DNA of 64,000 nt. Origin: Sinohyriopsis cumingii. Lineage: Eukaryota; Mollusca; Bivalvia; Unionida; Unionidae. Below are positions 12,162 through 25,925 of this stretch, piece by piece. The stretch is from NCBI GenBank assembly GCA_028554795.2, contig CM068827.1, forward strand, positions 73,632,744 to 73,696,743, read 5' to 3'. How positions within the stretch are numbered: the first letter of the stretch is position 1; every line of letters starts with the position of its first letter. Made by a program: the position numbers and the translations under genes. A model generated the notes under the pieces. It was not told the origin of the DNA. It worked only from the letters and a program-made list of their open reading frames with translations, and made no database searches.

Positions 12162-13202
12162 ATTGTAATTTTCCCATGCAAATTCGATATGGATCTGTCA
12201 TGTGTCCGCTCGACAATTCCTAAACTTTCGTGTGCATCAGGTAGTATCTCTTAACCCTTCAAAATGTATCCCTTAACCAAATAATAATCAGCACTGTTGC
12301 ACCAATAGTGATCTGTAAACATCACGTTGTTTGCAAATAACTGCGCTTTGTAATAATAAGGTACAATGCTCTTGGCCATTTCAAGTTTTCAGCAATTTCT
12401 CAGATAATATCTAGTGGAAGAGTTGTAATTAGTTTTTTGGGTAAGATGGACAAAAACGTTCAGTATATCTGATGATAGTTTCAATCAATGATGGTTTCAC
12501 TAAAGACTTATTAAATGTATTAAACTAAAATCTTTACCATGAACATTTTAATTCTAAAAACAATTTTAATATCTCTGAAATATTTGAAAGAAAGTCAAAT
12601 CTCAGAAGAATGTCACGATTCTAAGATCTTAAATTATGAAATAGAAAACTATTAACAACTACAAACATGGAAAATCAGCAAAACAATTTATTTCCATAGA
12701 ATAAGAAGTGCAAATGTGAAGGGATCTTTCAGCATTGTGAATTAAATCCCATATTATCCTAAGTTTTCTATCTTTTGTCTAAAAGTATAGAGTGTTTGTA
12801 ATGAATTCCAATAATACTGAATGGTCTGACGTACCAATAGTATTGATGTATCACACTAGCATAATCCAGAACATCTTTTAATGAGTCCTCAAAATCTGAA
12901 ATATGAAATTTCTTTCCTTTTTTTTATTAATATTATCGATAGAGTGAGTTCTATTCTTCTACAAATCAGCGTAAAAGTAGTTTTTGTCATGTTACTTGGG
13001 GCATATATATTTTTGAAAACAATTCACACCCGGTCCACTGACGCTCTCCCCACACCTGCCATGCCGTTACAGGAAACCTTTATGTCTGGTCCCTCAAGCA
13101 GGTATAGAGAACAATCACACTAAATACATTCTAAACTAAACTTGAGGCTCATTATCATAGCATACGGTTTTTACCAGGTGGTATTTTACAATCAAGTTTG
13201 GT
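12162..13202. other. Non-coding stretch
   Basis: No convincing gene. The short frame at 12881-13123 has a hydrophobic start but no other support. Confidence 0.3.
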
Positions 13203-13456
13203 GACCCCGAGTGACCGAGTGGTCTAAAGCGCTCTCCGTTACGGACCACAGCCATCTCACCTCTGTCTGCGTAGGTTCGAGTCTCGGATTCGGCCAGTGT
13301 GGGTATTTGAGAAATCTTGCTAGTAGTTTCTCGTCTCGTGGTTCTTTCCAGGGTTTCCCGGGTTCTTTCTCCACCACTTATACTGGCCGCCATGTATAAC
13401 CTATCGAGTGCTGAAAAAATGGTGTTAAACCCTACAACAACAACAACAACAACAAT
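13203..13456 (+). mobile_element. tRNA-derived SINE, family 1
   Basis: Head with A-box-like GAGTGACCGAGTGG and B-box GGTTCGAGTCTC, a body containing GGTTCTTTCCAGGGTTTCCC and CTGGCCGCCATGTATAAC, and a tail GTGTTAAACCCTACAACAAC running into (CAA)n. This is a canonical Pol III SINE. Tail and body look like mollusc SINEs. Related copies lie at 32139-32362 (inverted) and 43215-43429. Confidence 0.85.
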
Positions 13457-14365
13457 CAAATGTTTCGAGTTATTGAAATGGTATTATCCAGTCCAAGGGA
13501 GGTAACCCATTTTAGACAGAAATCTTGGACAACGCCGAGATTAAAGTTACTATGATTGAACATAAAACTCGGAGGCAAAAACTACCCTCAAATGATACCT
13601 CAGAAATACGCAGAGGACTCATGCATACAATATTTCTTGTTTTCCTTACTACTAATTGCCGACACAATTAAACGGTCTTCATGATATAGTGGATTATACA
13701 TCAGTGCTTATTTTATACGAGATCTTGATTGCAAAATATTGAAATTATTAGACGAGTTTCGGATATTTCACTTTCAGTTTTCACCTGTAAGGATCGACTT
13801 GTCACACAAAGAAAAATGCCACTTTGTTAATAAAAGAGAAACTTCGATTAGTGTTGCTGAATGAGTTTGAAATACATTGGATGTCTCCATTTCTCCGTCA
13901 TTCCTTTGCATGATGTTCTCGTGTGATTTGAAGCGTGATGAAGCATTATTGCATGTCATATATACAATAATCATACGATGGATATATTAACGTAAAAACA
14001 CAGTAATTATGTCATCAAAATATATTTTGTTTCCGATACAGTCTTCTTGATTGGTAGAAAAAATTCAATTACTATTTATTACATTCATCATGATCTCATT
14101 CCTTCTCTATCCCACATTTACGACAGAATTTATGTTGTAATGCTAAAGCATGCACATATTCACACAGAGACATGGGCTGCTTAAAACATTTGTTTTTATT
14201 TGTATTTTTGTTATTTTAGAACAGTTGTTTTCGCTTCTCTATTCCAAAATTCAAATTATATTTATACTTCCACGGAGAGGAGTCTCAGTGTTCTTGTGAT
14301 ATGTCACAGCTTTGTCCTATACCCAGAGCATAATTCGGGAAGGTTGATGTTGAATTGTATTTAAC
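13457..14365. other. Non-coding stretch
   Basis: Nothing recognisable beyond the flank of the SINE. Confidence 0.3.
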
Positions 14366-14483
14366 GTGATATTAGCATATGAATGGCTATTTGATGCTGA
14401 ATGACTATTGAACGAGATATTAGCATATGAATGGCTATTTACTATTTAACGAGATATTAGTATATGAATGGCTATTAACTATT
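14366..14483. repeat. Short minisatellite, three units
   Basis: The phrase AACGAGATATTAGCATATGAATGGCTATT occurs three times in tandem with variable spacers. Confidence 0.8.
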
Positions 14484-16937
14484 TCAAGTACCTTGCCAAT
14501 AGATCGAAGCCAACTCAGCTTAGTCTTGGGAGGATGAACTACTGCACCATACTTATCCAATCTGTTGCCAGGAAGGATTTTTCGTTGATCACATCGTCTC
14601 AGAAACGTGTGCAAATCTGGATGGAATTAGTTGCTGACGAAATGTTGTTTTGGAAGATAACTCGAGGTTAAGCGAAGTGTCACACATAATTAGAAATCTA
14701 TGAAACAAAACAAAATCATTTTATATCTGCTATACAAGCAAGTGAGAAGATGAAATATTTACTATCTGAACAGGCATTTATTAAGCCGTTGAAAAGTTTC
14801 CAGATCTTTGATCATAAAATGGCCAGATAAAAAGTCATAGCGTTTTCATTTACACTGAGCTTTTGAAACTCTACAGGTTAAGAAAAGTTTGGTGACAAGT
14901 AATCTGGCAACCTGATCTCAAGACGAGAGAATTCTCGCCAAAATAAATACAACGATGTAGGGCAAATCATTCAATATTTATTGGGTTTTCTAAGTTTAAT
15001 TAAACGAAAAAGGAAACAAGAAACGAAAATGTTCATATAGAGCAAAAAGCGTCAGCAAAGAGAAAATGGACGAAAACAAATAGCTCTCGCAATCGTTAGG
15101 CTGAAAGTTTGCGTCTATGCTGCTAAATGATATTATCAAGAAATGTGTTGCCTTTATTTAAATGCAAAATGAAAGCAAACGACCACTTTGTCATGAGCTA
15201 CTTGCCAGAAAAAGCAAAAGAGCAATAGAATATTTTTGAAACTGTCGATACACGAGATTGTATCAAATTCAGTGGCATTCATATAAATATTTATAAAGAG
15301 TAAGAGTTCTACATGAAAAATATGTTTCACAGTCATGGATTGTACGAACGCCTCCAATAATGTAGACCCTTCCACCTCGCATCAAATATGTAAGGAAGGT
15401 CAACTGCATTATTGTATCAGAATGTTGAATCATTGTAATAACTGAAGATATTCGTGGTTGGGTTTACTATTATGAAGCCATAATCACCATTATACCCTAT
15501 CGTCCTGCAAAAGGTGCAACTACTAGTATTGTAGTGAATACGAGTATGTTCGACACATTTAAAGTACGGTATTATACCTAATATACATGTGTTTATGTGT
15601 GTTGATTAGACGTATTACAGCAAAAACAGACTTTTACAATGACTTTTGTCTTCTCGCCATTCTTCACTTCCTTGTCTATATATACAAATATTTACAAACT
15701 TTCGCACCACATTCTCACTCAAAATGCAACAGATTGGTTTCGGCCTGCTATCAGTGCTAAAAAATCTTGCAAAGCCAGAGATCTCACTAACTTGCACAGA
15801 GAGGATAGATTTCTTAAAAATGACCACATTTTCCAGTAACTGCAAGTGATCATATACTTTGTGCACGACGTAAAGTGGATTTTGTGTTTTGTGTGCCTAG
15901 ATGATCATCAGAACTAATGATTTTGAAAAATCAGTTAGGTTAATCAGTTTTGTCCCCGACAAGACTTTAAGAACGGGCTGTTCACCACTTTAAACATAAA
16001 ATAAAAGTAACAAGTACACTTTATGAACTCATTTTCTTCTACTATCATGAAAAGGCTTTGAGTAGCATCTTTAATATTGATCCAAAGTGAACGGAAACAC
16101 GTTGCAGACTTGCAATGTGTCAAGCACCGTTCTTTAGGAATACCTTTAAGCATCGAGTCCTGTTCTTTAGTGTGTGATTCTGTCAAGCATCAGTATCAGG
16201 AACACACCCAGCTTTCGTCCTATCAAGAAAATGTTTTTTTTAAAATAAAATTACATTATAAAAACAGACCCCTTAATTCTTAACTAGAACGTCTATTTAG
16301 GCAACGGAAAGTGAGTGAATCGAGTTTGCGTGTTAATTGTTATTGTTTGTTTTTCTTTTTGTGTTTTATAACAAGTAACGAGACTATTTAAATAATAATA
16401 TCACTATTTACGCTATATTGGAGTGGAACTATTGGCGTACGCCGGGGATGGAAATGTTGTCTATAATGACCACTACATCACTTGCTTGAATTGTGGTGAG
16501 TTTTAGACCTGTAACTGGTTAACACTTGTATAGGAAACCAAAACAAGATCAGCTGTCAAACCGGAGTGCGGGTAACAAAAAAGCGGCATACCTAAATAAC
16601 GTAAATGCAACAAAATACAATGCTCTGAATCCACAAGTGATGGTTCCGTCTTCTTGCATATACTGATATTTACTCACCGGACACATCACATCAATCTGAG
16701 ATCATCAGCTATTGTATTTAAGTTAATGTTATGCCCACTAGTGTCCTCGTGAGTGGTTACTGTGATAGAAATTGAATATATATAATTTTAACATCTTTCG
16801 TTCAAAACCTCCTTGCATAACTCTACCAGGATATAATTTCTGACGTCGATTGCTCACCAGGCTTTAGCTTGTCCTTTGTTCATAACTTCGACTTAGGTCT
16901 AACCCTACCGCCTGGTTCGTAATGTGTTTGACACAAG
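14484..16937. other. Non-coding stretch
   Basis: Several 60-80 codon frames exist but none shows a domain, signal peptide or splice context I trust. Confidence 0.3.
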
Positions 16938-17262
16938 GGTGTGCATGTGATTTGGAATTTTACCATAGCTTTAACACTTTTCCAGTCATATCGCTACGAT
17001 ATCTGTCGTGTGGCAGTTTATAGTGATGATTAGCACTGGGGTATCATGCTACAGACATGAGACATCATGTTCCACCCAGTCACATTATCTTGACACCAGG
17101 CCGACCTGTCCTAACAATGACCTCTTAATGCCGAGCTCCTAGTGAGGCAGCTGCTGGTACTATTTTTTTATAAGACTATTTTATGACTCAGCCGAGGTTC
17201 GAACCCGCGACTTCCCGCATCCGAGGCGGACGTTCTGACTTCTTTGGCCACCGCGGCGGTCC
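16938..17262 (-). mobile_element. tRNA-derived SINE, family 2, full-length type
   Basis: Read on the minus strand it starts with a tRNA-like head (GGTGGCCAAAGAAGTCAGAA, then GCGGGTTCGAACC as B box) with an anticodon-like CTCGGAT loop. A body containing GTGACTGGGTGG and a tail ending AATCACATGCACAC follow. The most complete relatives are at 35523-35839, 36988-37273 and 45503-45828. Confidence 0.85.
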
Positions 17263-17429
17263 TATTTGACACAAGAACCCGCTCCTCTCGTATTCCGGCA
17301 CAACTTTGTATTGTTATATTTCTTGTTATCAATTGCCCGTTGTGATTCTAGCATGTAGGAGTCCTGAAGTTTTCGTAGATTTTGTGTTAAGTGTCTGTAA
17401 GTGTCTAAGCATGCGGAGATTGATTGATT

Positions 17430-18240
17430 TATTCCGTGGTTGCAACACCCTGATGATCATGTCGTAGACGGCAAGTTACCTGAACCATTCAGTGTCGTCA
17501 AGGGTGTCTGGCAATGCTTGTTTCTGCCGGAAACCCTCTTCAGTATGTTCTCTGTCATACTTACAAATGCTGTATGTGACTATAACACTAGGATCTACAC
17601 CTTACACTACACTGACGACAAGTTCTTTAATGTTTGGAGACTACAGGCAAAGACGAACTTAAAGGAAGTGAATGTTCGTGATTTCATATTTCCTGATGAC
17701 TGTTTCCAGAATGCAAAATTTTAGCCTGACATGCAACACAGTATATGATATTTATCTTCCGCTTGTGAAAACCTTCGTCACAAACTCAGGAACAAAAGGA
17801 CAGTGCTGATGCATCAGCCTGCATCAGAAAGCCTTACGCAAAACCTACCATCACAGTAAATGGACAAACCCTCATGCCAGTGTAGAAGTTCACCTGCTTT
17901 GCTAGCATTGTCCCTATCGACGATGAAACAATTGTAAGAATTATTAAAGCAAGTGTGGTCTTTGGCATAATATGTGCACATGTGTGGGAGCGCAGATTCA
18001 TCTTCAGTCTGCAACCAAACTGAAGGTCTGCAAAGCCATTTTGTTGCCGATTCAGCTGTTTGTGAAACCTGGACGTTGTAAAGATGTCATGCCAAGAAAG
18101 TGGATCATTTTTCAGTGGGCTGTCTGAGGAAAACTAACGAGAATAAGACGGCAGGACAATGTCCCAGGTATTGAGGTTCTTGCATTGGCAGGCATTCCAC
18201 ACACTGTTGATGAATTGCAGCACATGATATATTGATAGCT
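17430..18240 (+). pseudogene. Non-LTR retrotransposon reverse transcriptase relic
   Basis: The frame 17440-17724 reads blocks typical of a non-LTR reverse transcriptase: 'LPETLFSMFSVILTNA', 'RLQAKTNLKEVNVRDFIF' and 'PDDC', a degraded form of the catalytic FADD box. Downstream in shifted frames are RT thumb-like and post-RT pieces ('KLKVCKAI', 'RIRRQDNVPGIEVLALAGIP') up to about 18225. It is a 5'-truncated, multiply frameshifted LINE 3' fragment of the type common in marine invertebrates. No endonuclease domain is present. Confidence 0.7.
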
Positions 18241-18995
18241 TACTGTATCTGTATGGGAAAATATGAACGAGCTTTTTCGGATTAATACTGCAGGATCTTT
18301 AGGCGAGAAGTATTATTCCGAGAAAGCGAGTTCATATTTTCCCATACAAATGTATTAACCAATTTTATTATATACTCATTTTCTTATTCTACCTAGGCTT
18401 CATTATTAAACAAACACTATAAGAAACAAAGTAATTGAATTTATGATGTATATCAAAATAAATACACAATCGTAGATTCATCAATACACAACAATAATAC
18501 TAATGCGCACATAGCTGTCACCTTTGAACTTCGTCGCGCGCTCAACATTAGTTTCAAAAAAACTTGTTGCTTTGGTCTACTTCAAATTGAAATTTAGAGT
18601 CGTATTGTGAATGAATGTTCATTGCAACAACTTCTCTTGTTCGTTTAGAATGGGTGGGTTTTGGTTTTGTTCATTCGACTCTGTTCTGCTGGTTATGGAC
18701 TGGATTTATTAGTTGTGTCAATTCCACACGAAGTACATGTGATTGTGTAGGGAGGGACGTGTCTCGACTCAGCTGCTTATGTGTTTCTGCTCTGTCATTG
18801 AATGTTTGGAATCGTAATGTGGGAAAAATATGAACTCTTTCACTTGAAATTATCAAAAGGACGCTACGGAATATCACGTTCATTTTAGTGCAGTAAAGAG
18901 AATGTTGCAGTTGGAAATATAGTCGAAATTATAGTACAGAACTCATGACTTAGCTCGTGGAATACGGATTTACAGAACTAAGAAAGTATATTTTG
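18238..18995 (-). repeat. Dispersed repeat, copy 3 (inverted), with foldback module
   Basis: Inverted relative of the units at 8831 and 10744. The foldback module occupies 18238-18359, followed by the block containing TTTCTTATAGTG (reverse strand) and the block related to 11170-11340. It abuts the LINE relic. Confidence 0.65.
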
Positions 18996-20888
18996 AGGAA
19001 ATTCCAGATGCAAAATCCACAAATAAAATTTTAGAAGTCCTAATAACAAAATATTCTAATGATTATAAGTTCTAGTCCCGACGAATAATCCAGGTTGGAA
19101 GACGATGACGTATGTTGTAATCTGTAGTGTTGAAGTCTACAGTTCCTTGTAGAAACAAGAAAAATCACTCCAGTTTTGGAAATCTGAATAAATTTTTATA
19201 AGAGCTATCTTTGCTCAGGAATTTCATATGACACGTATTTTCCAGGGAAAAAGAATTAATCCTTTTGAATCCAAGTAACTCCAAACAGCACAACATATAA
19301 CTTCCAGTGTAACAGCCCAACTAACACTGCGAATATCTCTCCAAAACAAAGGTTATATCGTACTCTACAACGCAAATAGGGGGTCACGTGATCATATTCC
19401 AGAACCTCGTAGAAAATATGTACTTGTTAAAGATCAGGTACATCCAGTGTGGCCCTGACGAAAACCAATCATTTTACTCTAAGAAATACAATTTTAAAAA
19501 ATTGGTTTACATCTTAAACACGTAGTCCCATCATGACCTCGACAACAACTAATCATTTTAAAATAAAAATAGAACTTACTTACGTGGTTGCCACTAATTT
19601 TGAATCAAGGTCAGGATGTAACTCAGCACCTGGTGTTTACTAAAACAGTCAAGGTCAAACTACTTTCTGGAAAAAAAGTATCTCTCCAGTGAATAAATTT
19701 ACATTACAATAGCATGTAATGAAATATAAAAACAAATTAAAAACTGACAAACAATTAAATTGAAATGAATATATATATTCAATCAGATATAATTAAATTA
19801 AATATATATAACATGCTAAAAGGCTTGAATCATTTGTGAAACTTATGGGATTGATATGACTTGCAGAATTTATGATGTCTTCCAAGTTAAAGGTAAATAT
19901 AGTAAAACCGGTCTAGAAAGTCTACTCTATGAAAGATAGCCTGTCTTGAAAGCAAAGATTCTAAAGACACCTATTTACTGATTTTTAAGGCTAACAATGT
20001 GGTCTTTTAAGACAGTTTTAACTGTATAAATTGAATCAAAATCTACCTATCCTTATCAAATATTGGACCGTATCAAGGAAGATAAATGTGCAAAATGAAA
20101 GGTAAAGTAATTAAGTTTGAAAGAACGGATGTTCTGTTTATGAGTTAATTTAGTGTTGCAATCAGTACTTTCACTGTTGTCTAGAACCCGACTTCTGTCT
20201 TGCAGAGATGTAACCATGGCACCCGAACAGCTACTTAGTCGCATGAAACGGACATTATCACCTGGAGAGAATCCAGTGAAGGTTTTTGCAAGGGACTTAG
20301 AGGTTGATCTTTGGGGTGTCAGATCTCTCTGCGAAATGGAATGTTTGTATTTCATAATCGTAAACATAATCATTGCATGCCAGTGAAATAACATGTAATG
20401 TCAGGTTTATGTTGAACAGAATGCGGTTATCACTGACATGTCAGAAACGTAACGTGAAGGCCCCTCACTTAGCAAATTATGTTTTATATATCAGAGTTGC
20501 ACCATGCTGGTCAAAGACCCTGACCAGGAAAATACGTGGTATGTGTTTTACATCAGTCGGCAAAGATGGAAATTAAACTATCATCTCCACATTGCATGTA
20601 ATCATTTTTTCTTGTTACTTTTTGTTACAAGGGTCTTGCTTCTATGTTCTCTTCTTGGCTGGAGCCAATGCAACATGGTTAATAATGACTGTTCTCAGGT
20701 ATCATATCTGGATATAATAGGCATTAAATCGTTGAAATTTGCTTGTCTTGTCCAAATATTCAATAGTGCTATCCCGAACACAGACATTTAGTAATTAACT
20801 TCTATATTCTTTTGCGTCAAAGTTGGTGTTCTAAATCGGCAAAAAGGTGTGGAATGTTCTCCAAATACGTCAAGAGGGTGTGTTATTC
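18996..20888. other. Non-coding stretch
   Basis: AT-rich. Short frames at 20056-20394 and 20504-20791 overlap on opposite strands and show no recognisable domain. Nothing else seen. Confidence 0.3.
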
Positions 20889-21072
20889 GGAGTTTTAACG
20901 TAGTTTTAACAATTTTTCAGTCATTTCGCTACAATGCCGGCAGTACGGCAGTTTATAGTGATGACTAGCACTGTGTGTGTGTGTGATTTGGATTTTTACC
21001 GTAGTTTTAACAAATTGTCATTTATATCGCAATATGTCTAGCACTGGCACATCATGCCGCAGACATTTAGAT
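20889..21072 (-). mobile_element. SINE family 2, rearranged body fragments
   Basis: Two incomplete copies of the 3' half of SINE family 2 lie end to end (phrase TTTTAACGTAGTTTTAACAA, then again ATTTTTACCGTAGTTTTAAC). The tRNA-like head is missing. Confidence 0.7.
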
Positions 21073-21266
21073 ATTAACAATGTAACAAGGTCTACACCCG
21101 AAAGCAACAGAGACTGACATTTGATGATTTATAAAGACGCGACATTTAAAAATAATGGTCAATTTTTAAGAGTCAGTCTTTCATTCTCCTTTGTAGAATG
21201 GGAAAAGCATCTTTTTCAAGGGCACAATCTGTATTAGTTTAATAAATCATGCATTATAACTTTTAG

Positions 21267-21375
21267 GGCACATCTACCATGACGACTCTGAACATGATCA
21301 TCACGATAATTCAGACAAGCGTGCCGGTCATGAAGGCGGAGACAGCAACGAAAAGGATGATGAGAATTACAAGGG
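21267..21375 (+). pseudogene. Orphan exon 2 paralogue of the PPxY membrane protein gene
   Basis: After an acceptor TTTTAG this 109-base exon has exactly the length and phase of exon 2 at 38651-38759 and ends at a donor-like GTACGT. It encodes the same Asp/His-rich segment ('HDDSEHDHHDNSD'), but the two adjacent Cys codons of the intact copy are replaced by Tyr-His. The membrane-span and PPPY exons are deleted from this arm, so it cannot make the full protein unless spliced elsewhere. I see no signal-peptide exon upstream. Confidence 0.65.
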
Positions 21376-22109
21376 GTACGTGTTGGAAAAACATGGTAAT
21401 TACTTGCTATCTCTGATTAGAACGTATGTATTATTCCCATAGTTAGGTTTCTACGAATGAATTTAATTAACATCAGCAGCGAATATCAGTGGCAGTTGTA
21501 GAAGCAGTGGGAATAAGAGAACAAGAGACATGAAAAGGATATAGACGAAGATGCTGATGGAAGAGAAGGAGTAAAATGTGTGTGCAACCATTGTATGGAG
21601 AATTGATACATATTCTACAAATATATATTGTGTGAACTTACCTATCTTGTAACAGTATGAACTCAGTTAAACCAATACTTATTACAAAACCAGAATTCCC
21701 ATTCCACAGTGATCATAAGCCCTTGAACCTACAACAAACTACCATTGTATACAATCATTCTCATTATATTAACCCTTTTGTTTAATCTGTGTATTCAGAT
21801 CTCAATACACATCTTGGCAATGTCAGTGTCGAAAGAAATATTCATATCAACAATAAATGCAATTGTTCTTATGAAGGGTAGACAGCTTTCCACACGTGTA
21901 GCATGTAACAGCATTGTACTGCTTACACTCATGCAGACATTTTACACAGATTAGAGTTAGACAAATACTGACGGCGGTATTATACATCATTTTACTTATA
22001 TAGCACGTGCTTCTTTAAAATCAATTTTCGTAATAAAAACAATAAATAAAATGATATTCTGTGGAAAATTTACGTGTTGTTAAATTGTATAATGCATTAT
22101 ATTCGGTTT

Positions 22110-22113
<4 letters not shown>

Positions 22114-22177
<64 letters not shown>
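22114..22177. repeat. (TA)n microsatellite
   Basis: About 32 uninterrupted TA units. Confidence 0.98.
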
Positions 22178-22178
<1 letters not shown>

Positions 22179-24870
22179 TTGGAAATAAATTACAACATCG
22201 CTCTTTTTCTGTGTCTCCATCTATCCCCATAACACCTCTTTGCCTGTATCAACCCTTTTTCTTACTCTACGTAATGACTGCCATTCTGTTGTCGGTAACT
22301 TAATAAATGCGCCAGACTTGAACAAATGATTTAGAAAAGTAACCTGGACACTAATTGTGACTTTGAAAAAAGTACACAGAAAAACATGAGTGTATATATA
22401 CAATTATAAGTTACTTTACCCACTATTGTAGTAATGAGTCTGTGCATGTGTTAAGTAACAAGATTAATAATGTTTAATATATTTCAAATGGTGGTGTAAT
22501 GTTGCTGGTGGTGGATGTTATTTGCTTAACTGTACAAATTGGTCTTAGAAATTTTACTTCTATCATAAATGGAGAATTTGAGGAGATGTGACAGGAGCGA
22601 TGGGTAGGTCCAGACCAAGAAATGTCTGAAGACATCTTGTTTATCTTGCTTTCTTTTACACGGTTCTTCTTGATTTAACAATTATTATCACGGTAAGTAT
22701 TTATTCAATAATACACGTGCATGACTCAACTATAATTACAGCATTAGTTCACGCTGCTAATTACAAATTCAAATTAAGGTCCTTCAAGGTGTTGAAAATC
22801 GTTTAAAAATGGCTAATACTGTAACACCAGACTGTATTATTTCATGCAAAGAGAACACAAGGTATGGAAAAGCGCAATCACACTGGTTCCCCTACGTGAA
22901 ACACGAAGAAGAAGCAAAAGCGAAGATGACGATAATGATAATGGCGATACTGTGAAGATAAGCCGTAGTACAGTACACCATTGGGCAGTTTTCATAAGTT
23001 TTTCATAAAACGCCATCATTATTCACCAAGCTATGTTCCTTAAAAGGGTACTGAAATTATCAACATTTATTGCTGAACAATGACTCTCTTAGAAAAAGTT
23101 CCGTGACTTCAAGCTTATACCAAACACAGTATAGGAAAAGTAAAAGAACATTACGCACAAACAATCGTAATGTGCATCAGTAGTTGCCGTAGTTATAGTA
23201 CTAGCAGTGGATTCAATCAAATTTCAGTATTGACTGTTGATGTGCCTCAAGTTTCGAATATGGTAAAGTGCCTGTGGCCTGTAGTGTGGCCATGAGCTAA
23301 CATTCTCTGGATGTATCATAATAGTATAATCCAAAAATGTTCGTCTCTGAATTCACAATAATTCCATATTAATGTTTCTATCCAAGAACATTACTGATGA
23401 GCACTTTGTATTTCCAGTGAATTTGAATGAACTATTTCACCCCAAATAATATACTGAACTCATCAATAAGACCGATTCTGCCTCAGATGTTAAATGCAAG
23501 AATTAATAATTTCTCAAGTATATAATATCATATAAAAATAAGACACAAATGTAAAACTGGGATAAGGGTCAAATGTTCATTTGTAGAAAACTCTAAGTTG
23601 TCAGCAAGATAAACTACGTTACTAAAATTATAATAAAGAACACGGAAAACATCAGGTGCACTAGGTATTTCCTTTGGGGAATACCAATGTTCTAGACCCA
23701 GATTAAGATAAATATGTATATTTTAATAATGATCTAAATACGTAATCCACAATAATAGAGAAATCTTATCTATGCATTATGTTGTTTACATAATAAATGA
23801 AATTAATTTTGGACAAGGTTACGTCCAAAATACAATTAATACAATTGTACATAGCATGTAATCATGGAACAAAAACAAATAATAAAAATTATAAATATAT
23901 AAGATACTTACAGCAAAAAGGTTATTGCGCCAACTAAAGGAACATATGCAAGTATTTATTTATTTAGCCATTATCTTATCTGTTCATGTTGTCGTATTCA
24001 CACAAAAATCGCTTTCTTAATATATTTCTATTTTTTAATTCTAAGTCTTTATTGTTATTAAACTTGCATTCAGTGCTGAAAAATGTGAACGTCAACTAAA
24101 TGAGAAGAAAGAAAAAACTACTAGTCGATCATTCTCCATCTTGTTGCTATGTGATCTTTAAATTCACTCTGTAATTCGTCCAAATTATAATTTGGAAGAA
24201 AAATATTCCTTACTGATGTGGTGTTTTTTTGTTTTTTTTCTTTTTTCTTTTTTGTTTTACTCTTCTTAGAATTCCAGTTTATTAATTTGGTATCATATCA
24301 ACCGCTTTCACAATCAAATCTGCAAGAAAAGAAAAATTCTTTCGTCCGTCGAATCTAGAAGAAGATCCAATATACAAGAGAATTTCTACATGACATTATA
24401 TGATGTCCATATTGTCATAAAGGTTTAAGAATGGAATGAGCAAAATACACAACTCGAAGCTAGATTATTTCGCCTAAGGAAATATTGTATCCGATAACAA
24501 TATGCGTACAATTGCATAATGATTGGTAAACTCAGACACCAACAAAGAGAATAACAGTTTAAACAGCTGGATCAGATAGACATTTTCGATTGTTGTCCCC
24601 TATCGTGTAAGCGATCAATTGTTAGCAGGGCAGCAAACTTGTAAAAATAAACGTTGCACATTTTAACTAATTGTCACTAAATGTCACTAGCATATGGTCA
24701 AACAATGTCACCGATTGTTACAGAAAGTCGCCAATTGCATTGAAGATTTAGTTATCAAAGGGTAGAATAGGCAAGGCAACTGTACATCATAGCAACAGGT
24801 TTTACAGACCTGGTAAGACAGTTGTACATCGTAGCAACAGATATTACCGACCTCTTTCTTTCTCTGTCAA

Positions 24871-25560
24871 ACCGACATTCTTACCTCTTCAGAATATTTA
24901 CAGTATCTTTGATAATGTTTTCGTAAGTCTTTTTGATAAAATTTCATCCATAAAGTTTGGCCAAGCAACTTACTCTAGAACGAAGGATATTCTGCCAAAA
25001 CCCTATATGTCCTTCTGTAATAATGACCTTGACCTTTAAACTACAAAATCAACCGGCCTTACCCATAATTTAAATGCAAGGCCTCTATAAAATTTGGTCA
25101 ATGGACATAATATATAACTAATGTTATTTATAAAAGTAATTTTTCTTTGAGCCATACTGGACGTGACCTTTCGACACCAAAATCAATAAGCTTCTTCCTT
25201 ACCCCATGTGCAAACCATCCACGAGTTTCGCTCCAGATATGCAATGTAGAACTGATGTCATTGTGTGGAAATCGTTTTTCTTCTCTCAGTCATTGACCTC
25301 GATCTTTTACCTTTTGACCCCAAATATTTTCCATACCCCAGGTGCAAGCCATCTCTAGAAATGGATATATATATACACCACCATATCTTAATATGGTATA
25401 GAATATAATGGACCAGCTTATATGTTCCATTTGACTGGTACTTTTTGTAGTATAGATACATAAAGCACGAGTGAAGTCATCACGACATCAGTTCACATTT
25501 GCGATATAAAATTGAGATCATTTCTCTGTAGAGAGCCCTCAGACCACAGAAAATAGCACA
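24871..25560. other. Non-coding stretch
   Basis: No gene or structured repeat recognised. Confidence 0.3.
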
Positions 25561-25689
25561 AACATTCCAATAAACCAAGTATTGGAATTTATCCTGGATA
25601 TAATCGATAGGGTACTGAAACTAACTACCTGCTGTCCTTCCAAACAGTACTGTGTGGATTTTGAGGTTCTAAAATGTGTTATCGATACC

Positions 25690-25925
25690 TATGTCATCAC
25701 ATATGCACAAGTGATTTGTACAAACCCAGAACTGTCAGCACAGAAAGCACAGCAGATTAGTGTCTATGCTATTCAATCTACATATGATCTCAAGTGATCA
25801 ATACAAACCCAGAGAGATCATCACATACTGCCCAAGTGATCAATACAAACCCAGATCTGTCATCACATACTGCCCAGCAGATCAAATATATGCTGCTCAG
25901 TCTCAAGTGATTAATACAGATATTG
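25690..25925 (+). repeat. Minisatellite with CAAGTGATCAATACAAACCC units
   Basis: About four to five units of roughly 55 bases sharing AAGTGATCAATACAAACCCAGA and CATCACATACTGCCCAG. The reading frame over it (25582-25797) is probably incidental. Confidence 0.75.

Larger units (their letters stand above)
21226..24870 (+). repeat. Segmental duplication, arm A
   Basis: Long stretches align by eye with 38620-38970, 40783-40870 and 42758-45450: exon-2 region, TGTGTGAACTTACCTATCTT, AACAAATGATTTAGAAAAGT and TCTAGAAGAAGATCCAATAT blocks in the same order. Arm A lacks the piece equivalent to 38970-40782 (exons 3 and 4) and the TIR insertion at 40873-42758. It contains a long TA run that arm B lacks. Confidence 0.85.

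Noticed and set aside
20504-20791. 95-codon frame with a hydrophobic stretch as possible signal-peptide exon of the arm A paralogue
   Set aside because: No splice donor with the required phase could be found, and arm B shows no homologous sequence at that distance.
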